Shown: one piece after another, positions 11,163-21,800 of the stretch
How the letters are laid out: each line of letters opens with the position of its first letter
Numbering within the stretch: position 1 is the first letter of the stretch
Assembly: GCA_000611775.1 (NCBI GenBank)
Contig: KK106987.1
Span: forward strand, 620,001 to 684,000
Origin: Umbilicaria muhlenbergii
Taxonomy: Eukaryota; Ascomycota; Lecanoromycetes; Umbilicariales; Umbilicariaceae
Direction: 5' to 3'
Length of the DNA stretch: 64,000 nt
Made by a program: the position numbers and the translations under genes
The notes under the pieces: generated by a model
What the model was told of the DNA's origin: nothing
Seen by the model: the letters and a program-made list of their open reading frames with translations, nothing else
The model's database searches: none

Positions 11163-14100
11163 ATGTCAAAACGCGGCGCAGAGTCGCAAGGAAGTCGAGA
11201 AGGATGGTTTGAAGGAGATGGTACAAATCCAGGAGTGAAAATGAGTTCTACACCTCAAAAGGCTACCGCTGCACAGTTGGCAAGCAGGAAGTGAGTGCAA
11301 TCTTATTGTTGTGGCTTTTTTCGCATTATCAACACAATGAGCGCTAGTCTATTGATGTTATCAAATTTCACCAAACCTCACCTCCAAACCTCACTTCCAT
11401 ACCTCACATCAACACCTTTTCTGAACAAAACTTCCCATTTCTGATCCTTCTGCACACTACACTTTCTGCTCTGATGAGCCACAGCCCGTACGCAAGATAC
11501 GCACTCAAGCAGAGTACTTACTTGAGGTACATGGGTAGGATTATCCACGGGCGCGCCGGACGCCGTACGAATCCGGCACGTCCAGCAACCTTCCAAGCTT
11601 CACAACCGACTCAGCAACCTCTTCAGTCGCCATTCGGCAGCGTTGACCCCAACACCGTGAACGGTAACGCGACCATGCCTTTGCCATCGAGCGGGTTCAA
11701 TTTCGGACAGCCGAACGGCGGATCATCACAAACGTTCCCACAGAACAACACCAGCAACATGCCAGCAAATTCGCCAAACACATCCTTTGGCGGGTTTGGT
11801 AGTCGTAGTGCTACGAATACCGGTTTCAATCCACAAGTTCCTGCTCCCACATCCAACTTCAACTTTTCTGTGGGCGGCGGGGTGACGCAGAACAATCCCT
11901 TCACCGAGGCTAGCAGTACTCCTTCTACTACGTCAACTCCTGGCGGTTATCAGGGTACCATCTTCAATTTACCTGCTTCGAACTCGGGTTTTGCGCCCCC
12001 GAACACTCTGTTCCGAGAGCACGAAGACACAGAAGACCATCTATTCGCATCTCACGCGCCGTTCCTCGAACAGAATAACCAGAGCAACCAGAACAACCAG
12101 CTCGCATTCCCGCAGCCAACGAGCAGTGTCTTGAATCAGGCGCCCAATCAACAACAGCAGACGCCCGCACTATCCAACGCTTTTGGACAGTCAAACTCGC
12201 AGCCTTTTGGCAACATATTTGGACCGTCGACCGGTCAGCAACAAGAGAAGCAACCAACGTCAAACTTATTCGGCCAGTTAAGGTCTCAGCCAACCCAAGC
12301 CGCAAGCAACGGTTTCGGTTCCCAGGCAAGCCAGCCGCAACAAGCGCAGCCTACTTCCAATATTTTTGGACAATTCAGCTCGCAGTCCAACCAGCCAAAG
12401 ATCAACTTCTTTGGTCAGAACACTACTGTAGAACCTCAGAGTCAGCCGGACAATAGTACGTCAATTCAGTTTGGCGATAGCATGCAGACTTCTCCCGACA
12501 ATTCCCCACAGAAGATCGAACAGTCGAAGCAAGGTGTTTTCTCATTCTTGAATTCCCAACCCCAAAACCATTCCGATAAGACCACTATTATGCCAGGTCA
12601 CGGAGGCAGTCTCTTTGATCGCATTACTCGACCATCTTCTACACCAGCAGCTTCGACTGAAAGTGCACAAGGTGGTATCTCGACCACCGACGGGCACTCC
12701 AGTACTTCTCCATCTAAGCCAACGGAAAATGTGACAGAGGAGCCAGGATCGAACACTGACTCGCCTTCCGCGCATTCCAACATCTTTGGCAAAAGCACAG
12801 TCGATGGACCAACAATCTTTAGTTTGTCACAAACGTCAAGCGCATCTTCTACAAAAGAAGCCGAAAACCGTGCGATCGGAAACAGACCGTTCGCCACGCC
12901 AAATCTGGCCAAGCCATCCTCTTCTGATGCGAATGTGGCCAAGAGCAATGCTTTTGCGAGTCTGAAAGTACCATCGGTCCCGCAGCCCACACCATCTTCC
13001 CCTAAACCTACGACACCTGCAACGATGTCATCAACGGTTCCTAAAAACCCTGGCGATTCTGGTTTCAAGATCAAAGGCATTAGTGCAACTTCTACTTTAC
13101 CCGCCTCAACCCAGAAACGTGAGACGATCATTAAATCATCTCCAATCCCTACCTTTCGCAATATGGGCACGCCACCTACAGTTCCTGCGCACTTTACCGA
13201 GGCTCAGAAGCAAGAAATGGTCACCGGGTATCGGTTGCGTTCGCTCGATATGGGTCTGAAGAAGTACATGTTGGGGTCAGGTTTCTTTAGTGAACCATTG
13301 TTGATCACCCGTTTCTATGAAGAGAAGAAAGAGGAGATACTGGCTGCACAAGGCTTGCCGAAAGAAGGACTTGCTGGTAGCAAGAGAAAGTCCGCAGACG
13401 ACAACACAGACCTCGACGGCAAGGGACCGAACAAGAAGTCAAGGTCTGAGACATCTTTCTTTGGATCACCTAGCAAGGACACACCTCAGATGCCACTGGT
13501 TCCTATGACAGCGACAAATGGGCCTACTTCCAACGCGCCTTTATTTGGCCAGCCTGCCCCAGATAACTCAGTGCGTACGAGTGCGAAGAGAGCAGCCGAG
13601 GAGGACCTTGTCAAAGACAACGCGAATGATACAAATGGTACCGGCAAGAAACCTCGTTGCGATGACGACGTATCATATCCATCATTGCCATCTACTTCGC
13701 AATCTCTCCAAGGTTCTGAGACCTCGAACATCTTCAAGAGCATTCTGAGTAAGCCGGACGATGAATCCTTAGGAAGCACGTCAGCACCAAGTGTGAACGG
13801 CACTGCGCATAAAGGATCATCCGCACCAAAGCTCTCTGCTGAGTCCTCGAAGAGCTCGGCGACTGCTATTGTAAATAACCTCGTCTCGAACAATCCATCC
13901 TCACACTCGGCGTCTTCAAGTGCAGTCCAAATGACGACTGTGACTCCATTTAGCAGATCGGGAACTGCATCTCCATACCAGTCTCAGTCTAAGCCGACAT
14001 TGTTTCCTTTTGACGCTACTGACAAATCTACTACGTTTTCATCTCCGTTTCAGTTTAAATCGAGTTCTACTCAGGCTTTCGCGGAACCCGCTCCTGCCAA

Positions 14101-15931
14101 TCCCTTCACAGTCAAGCCCGTCACGCCTACGGCAGCGCCATCCGACACGGTCAAAGCTCCGTCTCTTCAGCTGCCAACGTTCGGTACCGGCGCGTCAGTG
14201 GATTTCTTGGCTCAGTCCGGCAAGGCAGCGGAAGAGACTGCTAAGAGGGAGAAAGAGAAGCGTAAAGCTGCAGATTTCGATTCGGACGAAGATGATGAGG
14301 CTGAATGGGAACGCAAAGACGCCGAAGAGCAGCGGGCCAAGAAGCAGAAGATCATCGAAGCTGCGAAGGGCAAGGCTGCAAAACTCGTTCCTGGGAGCGG
14401 CTTTGTGTTCGTTAAGGAAAACGATAGTCCACAAAGCACAAACCCTACGGAGTCCGCTTCGCCTAGCTTTCAAATCGATGCGCCCAAGCCTACACCTAGC
14501 GCAGCCGGTGGTATGTCTAGCTTTGGCACTCTTACATCATCCACAGGCTCGGATACCTCGATGTTTTCCAATGTCAAGGCGTTTGGAGCACAGAATGCAA
14601 TGAGCAAGAACATTATATTTGGCCACTTGTCCGACGCTGAATCTGGCGCTGAACGTAGCCAGGCTGGCGATGCAGACGATGAAGGTACTGATACTGGGGC
14701 CGAAAGCGAAGGCGTCAACGCAGAAGGTGCCAATGAAGGTGCTGATGACGAACATCGAAGCATGCAGTCTACGGACTCTGTACGCAACGGCTCCCTGAAA
14801 GGACCCAAGAATTCAGGTGGGAACAACGTTCCTAAATGTGGCCCGTCCCCTCATGGTGCCCTTGCTAAAGGATATGCGTGTATAGACAAGCTATTGCAAT
14901 CGCCCACGCTCAAGGGTGACTCGCTCGAACGTGTCGCTAGCGACAAGAAAGAAACAAAGAAGAGTCCTTTTAAGCTGTCATCGGCAATCGTCCCAGGCGA
15001 CTTTACACCTCAATCGAGCCCTAGCCGTGTGAGTACTAGCAACTCCTTTAACCTGGCCAACAGTAGCACTGCAGGCAGTGTCTTTGGTCAATCATCTTCA
15101 AAGGCTGTTGTGACTAGTCCCTTCGGCGTCTCTGGAAGCCAGGTGGGCGATCACACATGGAAGCAAGATAGCCCGATCAAATTCGGCGGTGCAGAGAGAA
15201 CACCAGGCTTGAGTGTAACTCCAGCAACACCGACGAAGCCAGCTTCTGCGGAGCAGAAGGGCAGTCCTTCTAGTGGTTTCGGTGGCTTGTTTGGTGCTGC
15301 CAAGCCAGCCACACATGATGCTTCAAGCAAGCCGGCAACGAATTACTTTGGAGTTGGCGCGTCTGCAACCAAATCGCCTGACGCCGGTTTTGGCTTCGCT
15401 TTCGGTGGGCCGCCTAAGTCTACGGCTAACATTCTGGCGCCTCCATCTGGGTTGACCTCCAACGCGACATCTCGCGCCACCTCACCTGGTATTACGACTG
15501 GCGGCGAGAGTGCGAACGACTCAACAGCCGAAGGAGCTGAGGGCGAGACACAGCATCACGAACAGATCAACCTCGCGGCTGGTGGACCCGGTGAAGAAAA
15601 TGAGGATGTCCTCTTCGAGGTCAGAGCAAAAGCGTTGGTGTACGACAGCGAGAAGAAGGAATGGCCTATTCAGGGACTTGGACCACTTCGCGTATTAAAA
15701 GATCGCAAGACTGGAAAGACGAGGATCCTCTTAAGGCAAGATCCTAGTGGAAGGATAGTCCTCAACGCAGCCTTGATGAGTGCAATGAGCTACGATTACT
15801 CTAAGCCCAAAGGGGTCAAAATGGGGGTTGCGACAGATGATGGGAAGCTCAGCACCTGGATGATCAAGGTTGGAAAGGACGATGATGCGACTAGGCTGTC
15901 AAGTGTGCTCGAGGATAACAAATCCAACTGA
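11163..15931 (+). CDS. NUP2: NUP2-type FG nucleoporin with C-terminal Ran-binding domain
   Basis: This is a mobile nuclear-basket nucleoporin that binds karyopherin and Ran-GTP. Two exons (11163-11290 and 11539-15931, intron 248 nt) code for 1,506 residues. Exon 1 begins MSKRGAESQGSREGWFEGDG and ends with ASRK, joined to IIHGRAGRR. This matches the short basic N-terminal motif of fungal Nup2, so I prefer this start to the in-frame ATGs after the acceptor. The body is low-complexity Asn/Gln/Ser/Pro with dispersed FG, NIFGQ and SNLFGQ repeats. A conserved short helical block (EAQKQEMVTGYRLRSLDMGL) sits near the middle and a Lys/Glu-rich coiled segment near residue 900. The last 110 residues form the RanBD: EDVLFEVRAKALVYDSEKKE, GLGPLRVLKDRKTGKTRILL, then the closing SYDYSKPKGVKMGV block. 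Confidence 0.92.
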
Positions 15932-16391
15932 TGACCTCGGTCCGCCTATGGCTTGGGAGGGGAGCTAGAGAGCATCTTCCTGCAGGTTGATTGTGATGTT
16001 ATGTTAATTTTACACGTGCGTATTTGGGTACCGTGGTTCGAGGGGTTGTTGCAGAAAGTCTTTCGTGGTTCGATGTCTATGTTACACTTGTCTACTCTGT
16101 GCCACATCCGCCCCAGACGTTTCACACGGGCTTATTGAGCCGTCTCCTTTAAAGGTGTTCGCGCAATCAGTGGTTTTATTTTCCTCCGCCTGTAAAGAGC
16201 GTGGTTCGAAGGCATTCGGAAGGGGTACAGAGCATTGTGAGACTGTTTGCCGTCTCAAGGCGCATTTTGTCGCTTTAGCGATGCATTAAAGATTTCGAGA
16301 TTATTTTCAAGCGCGCTATGTTCATTTCTGAGCCTTTCCTCGTCATGTTGCGATTCTTTTGCGCGGCGCTCTATTGACACCTTCTCCTATT

Positions 16392-16433
16392 TGGTTCGGG
16401 GCTGGACACTCTTCGGAGTGACCTACCGAACCA
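16392..16433 (+). ncRNA. Hairpin copy 1
   Basis: The outer stem GGTTCGG (16393-16399) pairs with CCGAACC (16426-16432), plus a T-A pair outside. The inner stem CACTC pairs with GAGTG around TTCG at 16412-16415. The internal loop strands are GGCTGGA and ACCTA. Confidence 0.7.
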
Positions 16434-16486
16434 TGTAGTTTTGAGACCGTGATCAAGATGACGAGACTGCTCGTATACAAATCGAC

Positions 16487-16570
16487 CTCCTCGGCCGTGC
16501 CTTTCATTCCACTTTGGGGCTGGATTATGTCTTCGGACATTGACCTACCGAAGTGGGTGAGGCCGAGGAG
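16487..16570 (+). ncRNA. Hairpin copy 2 with an extra closing stem
   Basis: The core stem CCACTTTGG (16509-16517) pairs with CCGAAGTGG (16548-16556). The inner stem ATGTC/GACAT closes TTCG at 16532-16535. A further perfect 10-bp stem, CTCCTCGGCC (16487-16496) with GGCCGAGGAG (16561-16570), encloses the whole. Confidence 0.72.
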
Positions 16571-16597
16571 CTGACTGCGAGGGTCATCAAGTACCGT

Positions 16598-16689
16598 AGC
16601 TGGCTGTTCTCATTACTTCTTTTTCACTCACTCTGGGGCTGGACTGAGTCTTCGGACTCTGACCTACTGGAGTGGGTAGGGAGCTAGCT
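16598..16689 (+). ncRNA. Hairpin copy 3 with an extra closing stem
   Basis: The core stem ACTCACTCTGG (about 16626-16636) pairs with CTGGAGTGGGT (16667-16677), including G-U pairs. The inner stem GAGTC/GACTC closes TTCG at 16651-16654. An outer 8-bp stem, AGCTGGCT (16598-16605) with AGCTAGCT (16682-16689), has one G-U pair. Confidence 0.68.
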
Positions 16690-17217
16690 TGGGATATTGG
16701 CTACTTGTACTTTTGGCTCGCGCATGTTGCAATGTTTCCGTTTTCCTGTAGCTAGGCTCGCTGTTTTACCTGTTCGTACATAGAGATCGCGTCATCAATG
16801 CGAAGTTCATAAAACCCCAGGGACCATGACGTGAAAATTGCCAGTACTGTCTAACATCGCAGTCAGTTCCTAAGATAGCATAAATACGCGCCGCTGAAGA
16901 GACTTGGCGGAAACGGTGGTTCGACCACTAGAGAGTGTGGTGCCTTCTATGCTTGTTACGGTTTCCTCAGAGTAGACCCATTAACTATACAGTGGGAACT
17001 CGGGGCTACGTACAGTACGAGGCTGCAACTTATGGCTGGTTTCAATCATCAGAATCACGCTGAGTGGAGACAATTCCATCGGAGTATGAAGATTGTCTGT
17101 GGGCGTGGTATAATCATTTTAGCATGCATCGCTCTGGTTGAGACCAGTCCAAGTTCGAAAGTTCTCTTTGAGAGCTCCTTTGGGGAACATCTCAGCGGTA
17201 GGAAGTTCATTCTGCAA

Positions 17218-18165
17218 TCATTCTTCGTACTTAACATGGCCTTTGCTAATGTCAGGGTACACATCGAACCTCCTCTGCGTATAGAGAGGAATACCCTTCC
17301 TCGTCTCCTCAATAGCCTCCCCTTTCAGTTCCGCGTAAACAATCTCTTCGCCCTCACCTGCTTCTGTCAAAATATGCGCGTTGGGATCGACGACCATGCT
17401 ATGTCCCCACGCGTGATAGCTGGCCTCCATGTCCCGTGCTGGACTGCATAAGCCAACGTATACCTGATTGTCCATCGCTCGGGCTCGGGCCTGTAATGAC
17501 CAGTGCAGGGCGCCAGTGGTGAGGTTAAAGGCGCCGGGATAGAGCAAGAGGAAGCAGCCCTGGCGGGCGGCGATTGTGGCAAGTTCTGGGAAGCGTATAT
17601 CATAGCAGATGGCGATGGCTATTTTGCCATAGGGGGGAAGATCGACGAGCGTGACTTTGTTGCCCGGTGATAGCACGTCCGACTCTCGAAATGTGATTTT
17701 TCCGGGAATATCAATGTCGAAAAGGTGCACTTTCCGATGTGTTGCGAGCAGTTTTCCGTCTGGCGCAAAAAGGAGAGACGTATTGTGGTATTTATCTGTT
17801 GATTCTACATATTCGGGAATGCTACCGCCCAGGAGATATGTCTTTGATTCGGCGGCAAGAGCCGAGAGCGCGTGGTAGGTTGGCGATTGATCTTTCGTTG
17901 GTGGAGATGGCAGGAGAGTCTCGGCGTATTTGGGAAAGTATTGGCAGCCGTACGGAGAATTGAAGCATTCAGGTAGAACGACAAGGGAGGCGCCCGCGTG
18001 GGAGGCTTCGAGAACTTTTGAGCGGGCCCGAGAAAGGTTGGCGGTTTTATCAGCGCCTGTTGAGGGTGTCAGCTACGATGGTGGTGCGGGATTCGGATGG
18101 GGTAGTTTACCTGTGGCAAGCTGCACTAGGGCAAGCTTCAATGGCTTCTTCAGGAGGCCCGCCAT
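17218..18165 (-). CDS. Nit2-type omega-amidase (nitrilase superfamily)
   Basis: This is a carbon-nitrogen hydrolase that probably deaminates alpha-ketoglutaramate and alpha-ketosuccinamate. Two exons (18165-18111 and 18056-17218, intron 54 nt) code for 297 residues. The start MAGLLKKPLKLALVQLATG is the usual first strand of the fold. The catalytic triad is visible: Glu48 in VLPECFNSPYG, Lys127 in HRKVHLFDIDIPG and Cys169 in AICYDIRFPE. The signature NSPYG and the tail RRFDVYPDISKG are typical of the Nit2/yeast Nit3 subgroup rather than Nit1 or plant nitrilases. Length is close to the family's roughly 280-300 residues. There is no targeting signal, so a cytosolic enzyme is likely. Its upstream flank faces the start of the large MFS gene. 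Confidence 0.94.
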
Positions 18166-18809
18166 GAACAAAAGTGACTCCTAGGAGCAGTTTCAGGGTA
18201 GCTTTGTCTCTTATGTAGATACGACACTACGGTTGCTGCTGGTTAAGCTTGGGGTATCTAGTCTAGCCGCTGCTCTTGCCCCTCCCCCAACAGACGCCAG
18301 TAACCTTCCTTGCCAGTCTCCGCAAATTTTCAGCCTCACAATATATCGATTGGATACTCCGAGTCAAAGGTGACCGTGTGGGAAGCCTTGTTTTGTTAGT
18401 AGACAACTCGGTCCAAATTACTCGACCAAGATGGCATCCCAAATCTGTGGTCGGAGCTTGTGGAGCAATGAGTTATTCTTACCTGTTCCATGCTTCAGGT
18501 GCTGCTATGGCAGCTTCAAAGCAGTCCATTGATTGCTTCAGCCATGACCAGCGGGCATTCCGTACATCATAGTACTCATCTTGCTATTACCTGGTGCCAT
18601 GCTCACTGCTCCTTCCCCGAGCAGCTATTTGTCACGCAGCTTCCACATGAAGGAGGTTCTTCATGTGTTATGGCTGGGCGTTCTCTTAATTCATTTTTGT
18701 TTACCTCTTTGCCATTTTTACCTCTCGACTCTCAGCACTCGCCACACCGTCACTCTCTTTAATCTTGCTCTATGATTCTCATACTTTAATCCGCTGTACC
18801 CTCCCGCGT
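18166..18809. other. Divergent promoter region
   Basis: This 644-bp stretch separates the amidase start (reading left) from the large MFS gene start (reading right). It must hold both promoters and leaders. Pyrimidine-rich stretches just before 18810 (CTCTCTTTAATCTTGCTC) look like a fungal leader. I see no separate gene here. Confidence 0.55.
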
Positions 18810-21800
18810 ATGGAGGAGGTCGCTCGCCGGCACGAAGCACCTCTCAAGCATCCGCGGGATACACGTGCAAGCACAGTTGATACTCCATCGCTCAAGATAG
18901 ATCAGGATCTCCTGACTCGCATTCGTTCGCTCCTAGTCGCCCGCAACGGGCAATACCCTCCTAAGACGCCACCTCCTTCGCCCGATTACTCATTTTCTCC
19001 GTCCAACATCCACGACAACAACACCGGCTATTTTCCTGAGAACGCTGGCGTCATTACTTTTAATTCGATCAAAGCCATTGCAAAACTGGCTCGTGCAAAA
19101 GCCAGAGAGCCAAGCATGGTTTCCACTACGTTCGATGGACCCGCCGGGCAACTGGAAGATCCCTATACCAACGGCGTCCGCAGACATCCTAGCCATCCAA
19201 ACATGCATAGGGTAAGGAGCTCAAGCATAAACAACACTACTTCTCAGACCTCTTCTGGCCTTAATCAAAGGGTCCTTGGGGATCACATTGGCAGAGACTA
19301 TCAGAAATCAGCAGACGCAGCTATGACTCTAATTAGCCATACTGCAGCACTACCTGAAACAGCTCCGCAAAAGGCGCGCCACGGCTCTCAAATCCCCGCC
19401 ATCGTCTTACGGACAGTACGGCCAGCGACGCCGAAATCAACTGAGAAGCGACTGAGACCAGGCCCTCAACACGTCCCCGGTAGCTATAGATCAGAGATTG
19501 ATCGGAGTGTCGATGCTCGCTCCTCAGTAGCAGCCCAATCGAGCTTAGATCAGGGTTTAATGCCGGAGGATGGCAGTTCTTTAGCACCACAACTGCACTA
19601 TGGATCACATACAGCGCTGCCGCAGGGGGCAGTAGAGGCTTTGACAAAGACAATAAGTCATGATTCTACGTCCCCTGCAAATCGCTCGGTTCGATCCATA
19701 CGTTCCAGGCCTTCCTTGCGCGAAAGACCGTCAAATGCCACGCTGTCGTCACGTACATCTGTGAAGCAGCTTCACCATCTTCTATTCAAGCCATCTGCAG
19801 AACAGTTCACTACGAGCGTGCCGATAGAGCCAGTGCTATCGTCAGGCATCGATAACATGCACGAGCATGGCATCCTAGAGGCAACTCTGCATGCTGTCGA
19901 CGGTCGTCACAGCGCCGAGCGTCCAGCAGAAATGGACCCAGAGTCAAGCATACGAAAGAATCCGAGTGACGATCAACGGGACGAGGGTCTGGGCGAGTCC
20001 ACTGAGACTATCCTAGAGCTGAATGGTCCGCCTCTATCTGAGGTCCTTGCTGACTTGCCTCCGTCCAGGCAAGAGATTCCCAATAAGTCTGGGGTGAGTA
20101 ATCTCGCTAAAAGCTCTTCCGTCGGCTCTGAGGGAGCGTCAGTCAAAGGAACTACGCCCCTTCATCGTAGCACGGAATCCCCTCCAGAATTAGAGCGTAC
20201 TGGTGCCGTTACCCAGCAGTCGCCAGCGCTGGGAGAGCCGGAAGCTACTGGAGACCTTGAGAGTCGACGACACGATTCAACGACCCGAACGAGGAACTCT
20301 CCGCTGCGCTCTGATGAGGATGTCTCATCGACTATGAGTAGGGAACCGTCGATCAAGAGTAAAACCATATCAGTCTTGTCCGGAAACTCCTCTCCAGGTG
20401 ACGTTCGGAAATCCCGTGCCAATAAACCTGCGAAGTACGGAGGAGATCACTTCCTCAATGAGTCAAGTCGGTTGCAGGAGTCTCCACCTTTGTTGTCAAG
20501 TGCCGGTAGCGTCACTGCAAACGAGAACATAGATACTCAGAGCGTGTCTCGGGAGCGCCAGCTTTTACATGAAAAGCCTTACCAAGCGCAAGATGATCCC
20601 AGGGAAGCCCAAGAAACTCAACAGCCCAAACTAGGAGAGTACTTGCTTAGTCGGCTCCTAGGTCGACGGACTACGCCTCCGAATGCTCGGAATCCAACAA
20701 ACCTGACCGCACGACCTTATCATAAACAGGGAAGGATAACTGAGGCGGCACACCGAGACCGCAATAGCCCTGATTCTGCTCTTTCATTCCGTCAACAGAA
20801 CGTCGACAATGAGTCGGTCAATCAAGTCATTCGCGATTTGGAAGCACTGTTGCAAGAAGCCATTCTCATTGCTCGACAGAGTACGGATCAAGAACAATCG
20901 CGGCCGATCAGACAGCGCCCGACGCGATCCAGCGAGAGCGACCAATCTTCCATAGCATCATTGAGCCCAAATGAAGAGCAGAAGCAAGATACTGTGACTT
21001 CAGAAGAAAACCAGCCAAGGAAAGAGCACATTGTCATCGTTGAATCTGAGGAAGCCAAAATGTATCCGATAAGGTTCAAGAAAACACGCAATGCTACACC
21101 TCATCCCACAGGCTCGCTAGTAGCTACAAGGCATCCTTCGATGAAGCCGGACTACCACGCGGATGAGCCTCGGGTCGGTGGTGAGAAGGCACCGGAAGTG
21201 ACTCTCACAATATCTCAACAAAGTCCGCAGCTGAGACGCCCAAGCTATACGCCTCAACTCCAGCCTATATATCCGTCCAGCAGTTCCGCAGCCCTACCAA
21301 CTGAATCAATTGATTGGGCTACACGCACGGGTTCGGTACGTGCCTCCAGCCGTGAAGCTGTGATGTCAGAATTGCCTGTCATCCCTCGAAAGCCTTCTCC
21401 ATCGCAAACTCCTACAAGGGAACAGTTTGTCCATGTTGTTCGTGAGACGAAACTCCCACCCAATGTTTCGTCCAGCGACGACATCCGAGGGAGGTCTGAT
21501 ATCGTCGCTGAAGAATACAGTCCGTTCCATCAAAGCCCTCCTATCCAGCCTCGAAGTCGATCAGCAATGTTGCAAACTACCAGTCTCCCTTTGGGCACGG
21601 CGACGCCATTTCATATTATGAACAATCGACCCTTTGAACAGACCTACGAAAGCGATGCTGGCTTTCTTGACTGGCGTGATCCGAGCCTGCAAACCCCAAC
21701 GGGTACCAATACACGAGCCACTGGCGAGGAGCATGGCCGGCCTATCCCACTGAGTGATATGGGTCCACCTCGTCAAGACACAATCATGTCAATGCAGTCA

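Larger units (their letters stand above)
16392..16689 (+). ncRNA. Tandem array of three related RNA hairpins (candidate structured RNA)
   Basis: Three copies of one hairpin design lie about 110-120 bp apart. Each has an outer stem, a conserved 5' internal-loop strand GGCTGGA, an inner stem capped by C(TTCG)G, and a conserved 3' strand ACCTA. The stem sequences differ between copies but stay paired, so changes are compensatory. The plus strand gives the very stable cUUCGg tetraloop, while the other strand would not, so plus-strand transcription is likely: the NUP2 3' UTR or a separate non-coding RNA. No family known to me matches. The longer stems around copies 2 and 3 suggest a larger fold. 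Confidence 0.7.
15932..17217. other. Convergent intergenic region holding an RNA hairpin array
   Basis: This 1.3-kb stretch lies between the stop of NUP2 (reading right) and the stop of the amidase gene (reading left), so both 3' UTRs fall here. The plus strand has stops in all frames. The clear structure in it is the triple hairpin array at 16392-16689, listed separately. I see nothing else beyond short A/T-rich runs. Confidence 0.6.

Noticed and set aside
11474-11538. In-frame start for NUP2 inside the intron
   Set aside because: The sequence lies before a good GGGTAG acceptor, and the exon at 11163 supplies the expected Nup2 N-terminus.
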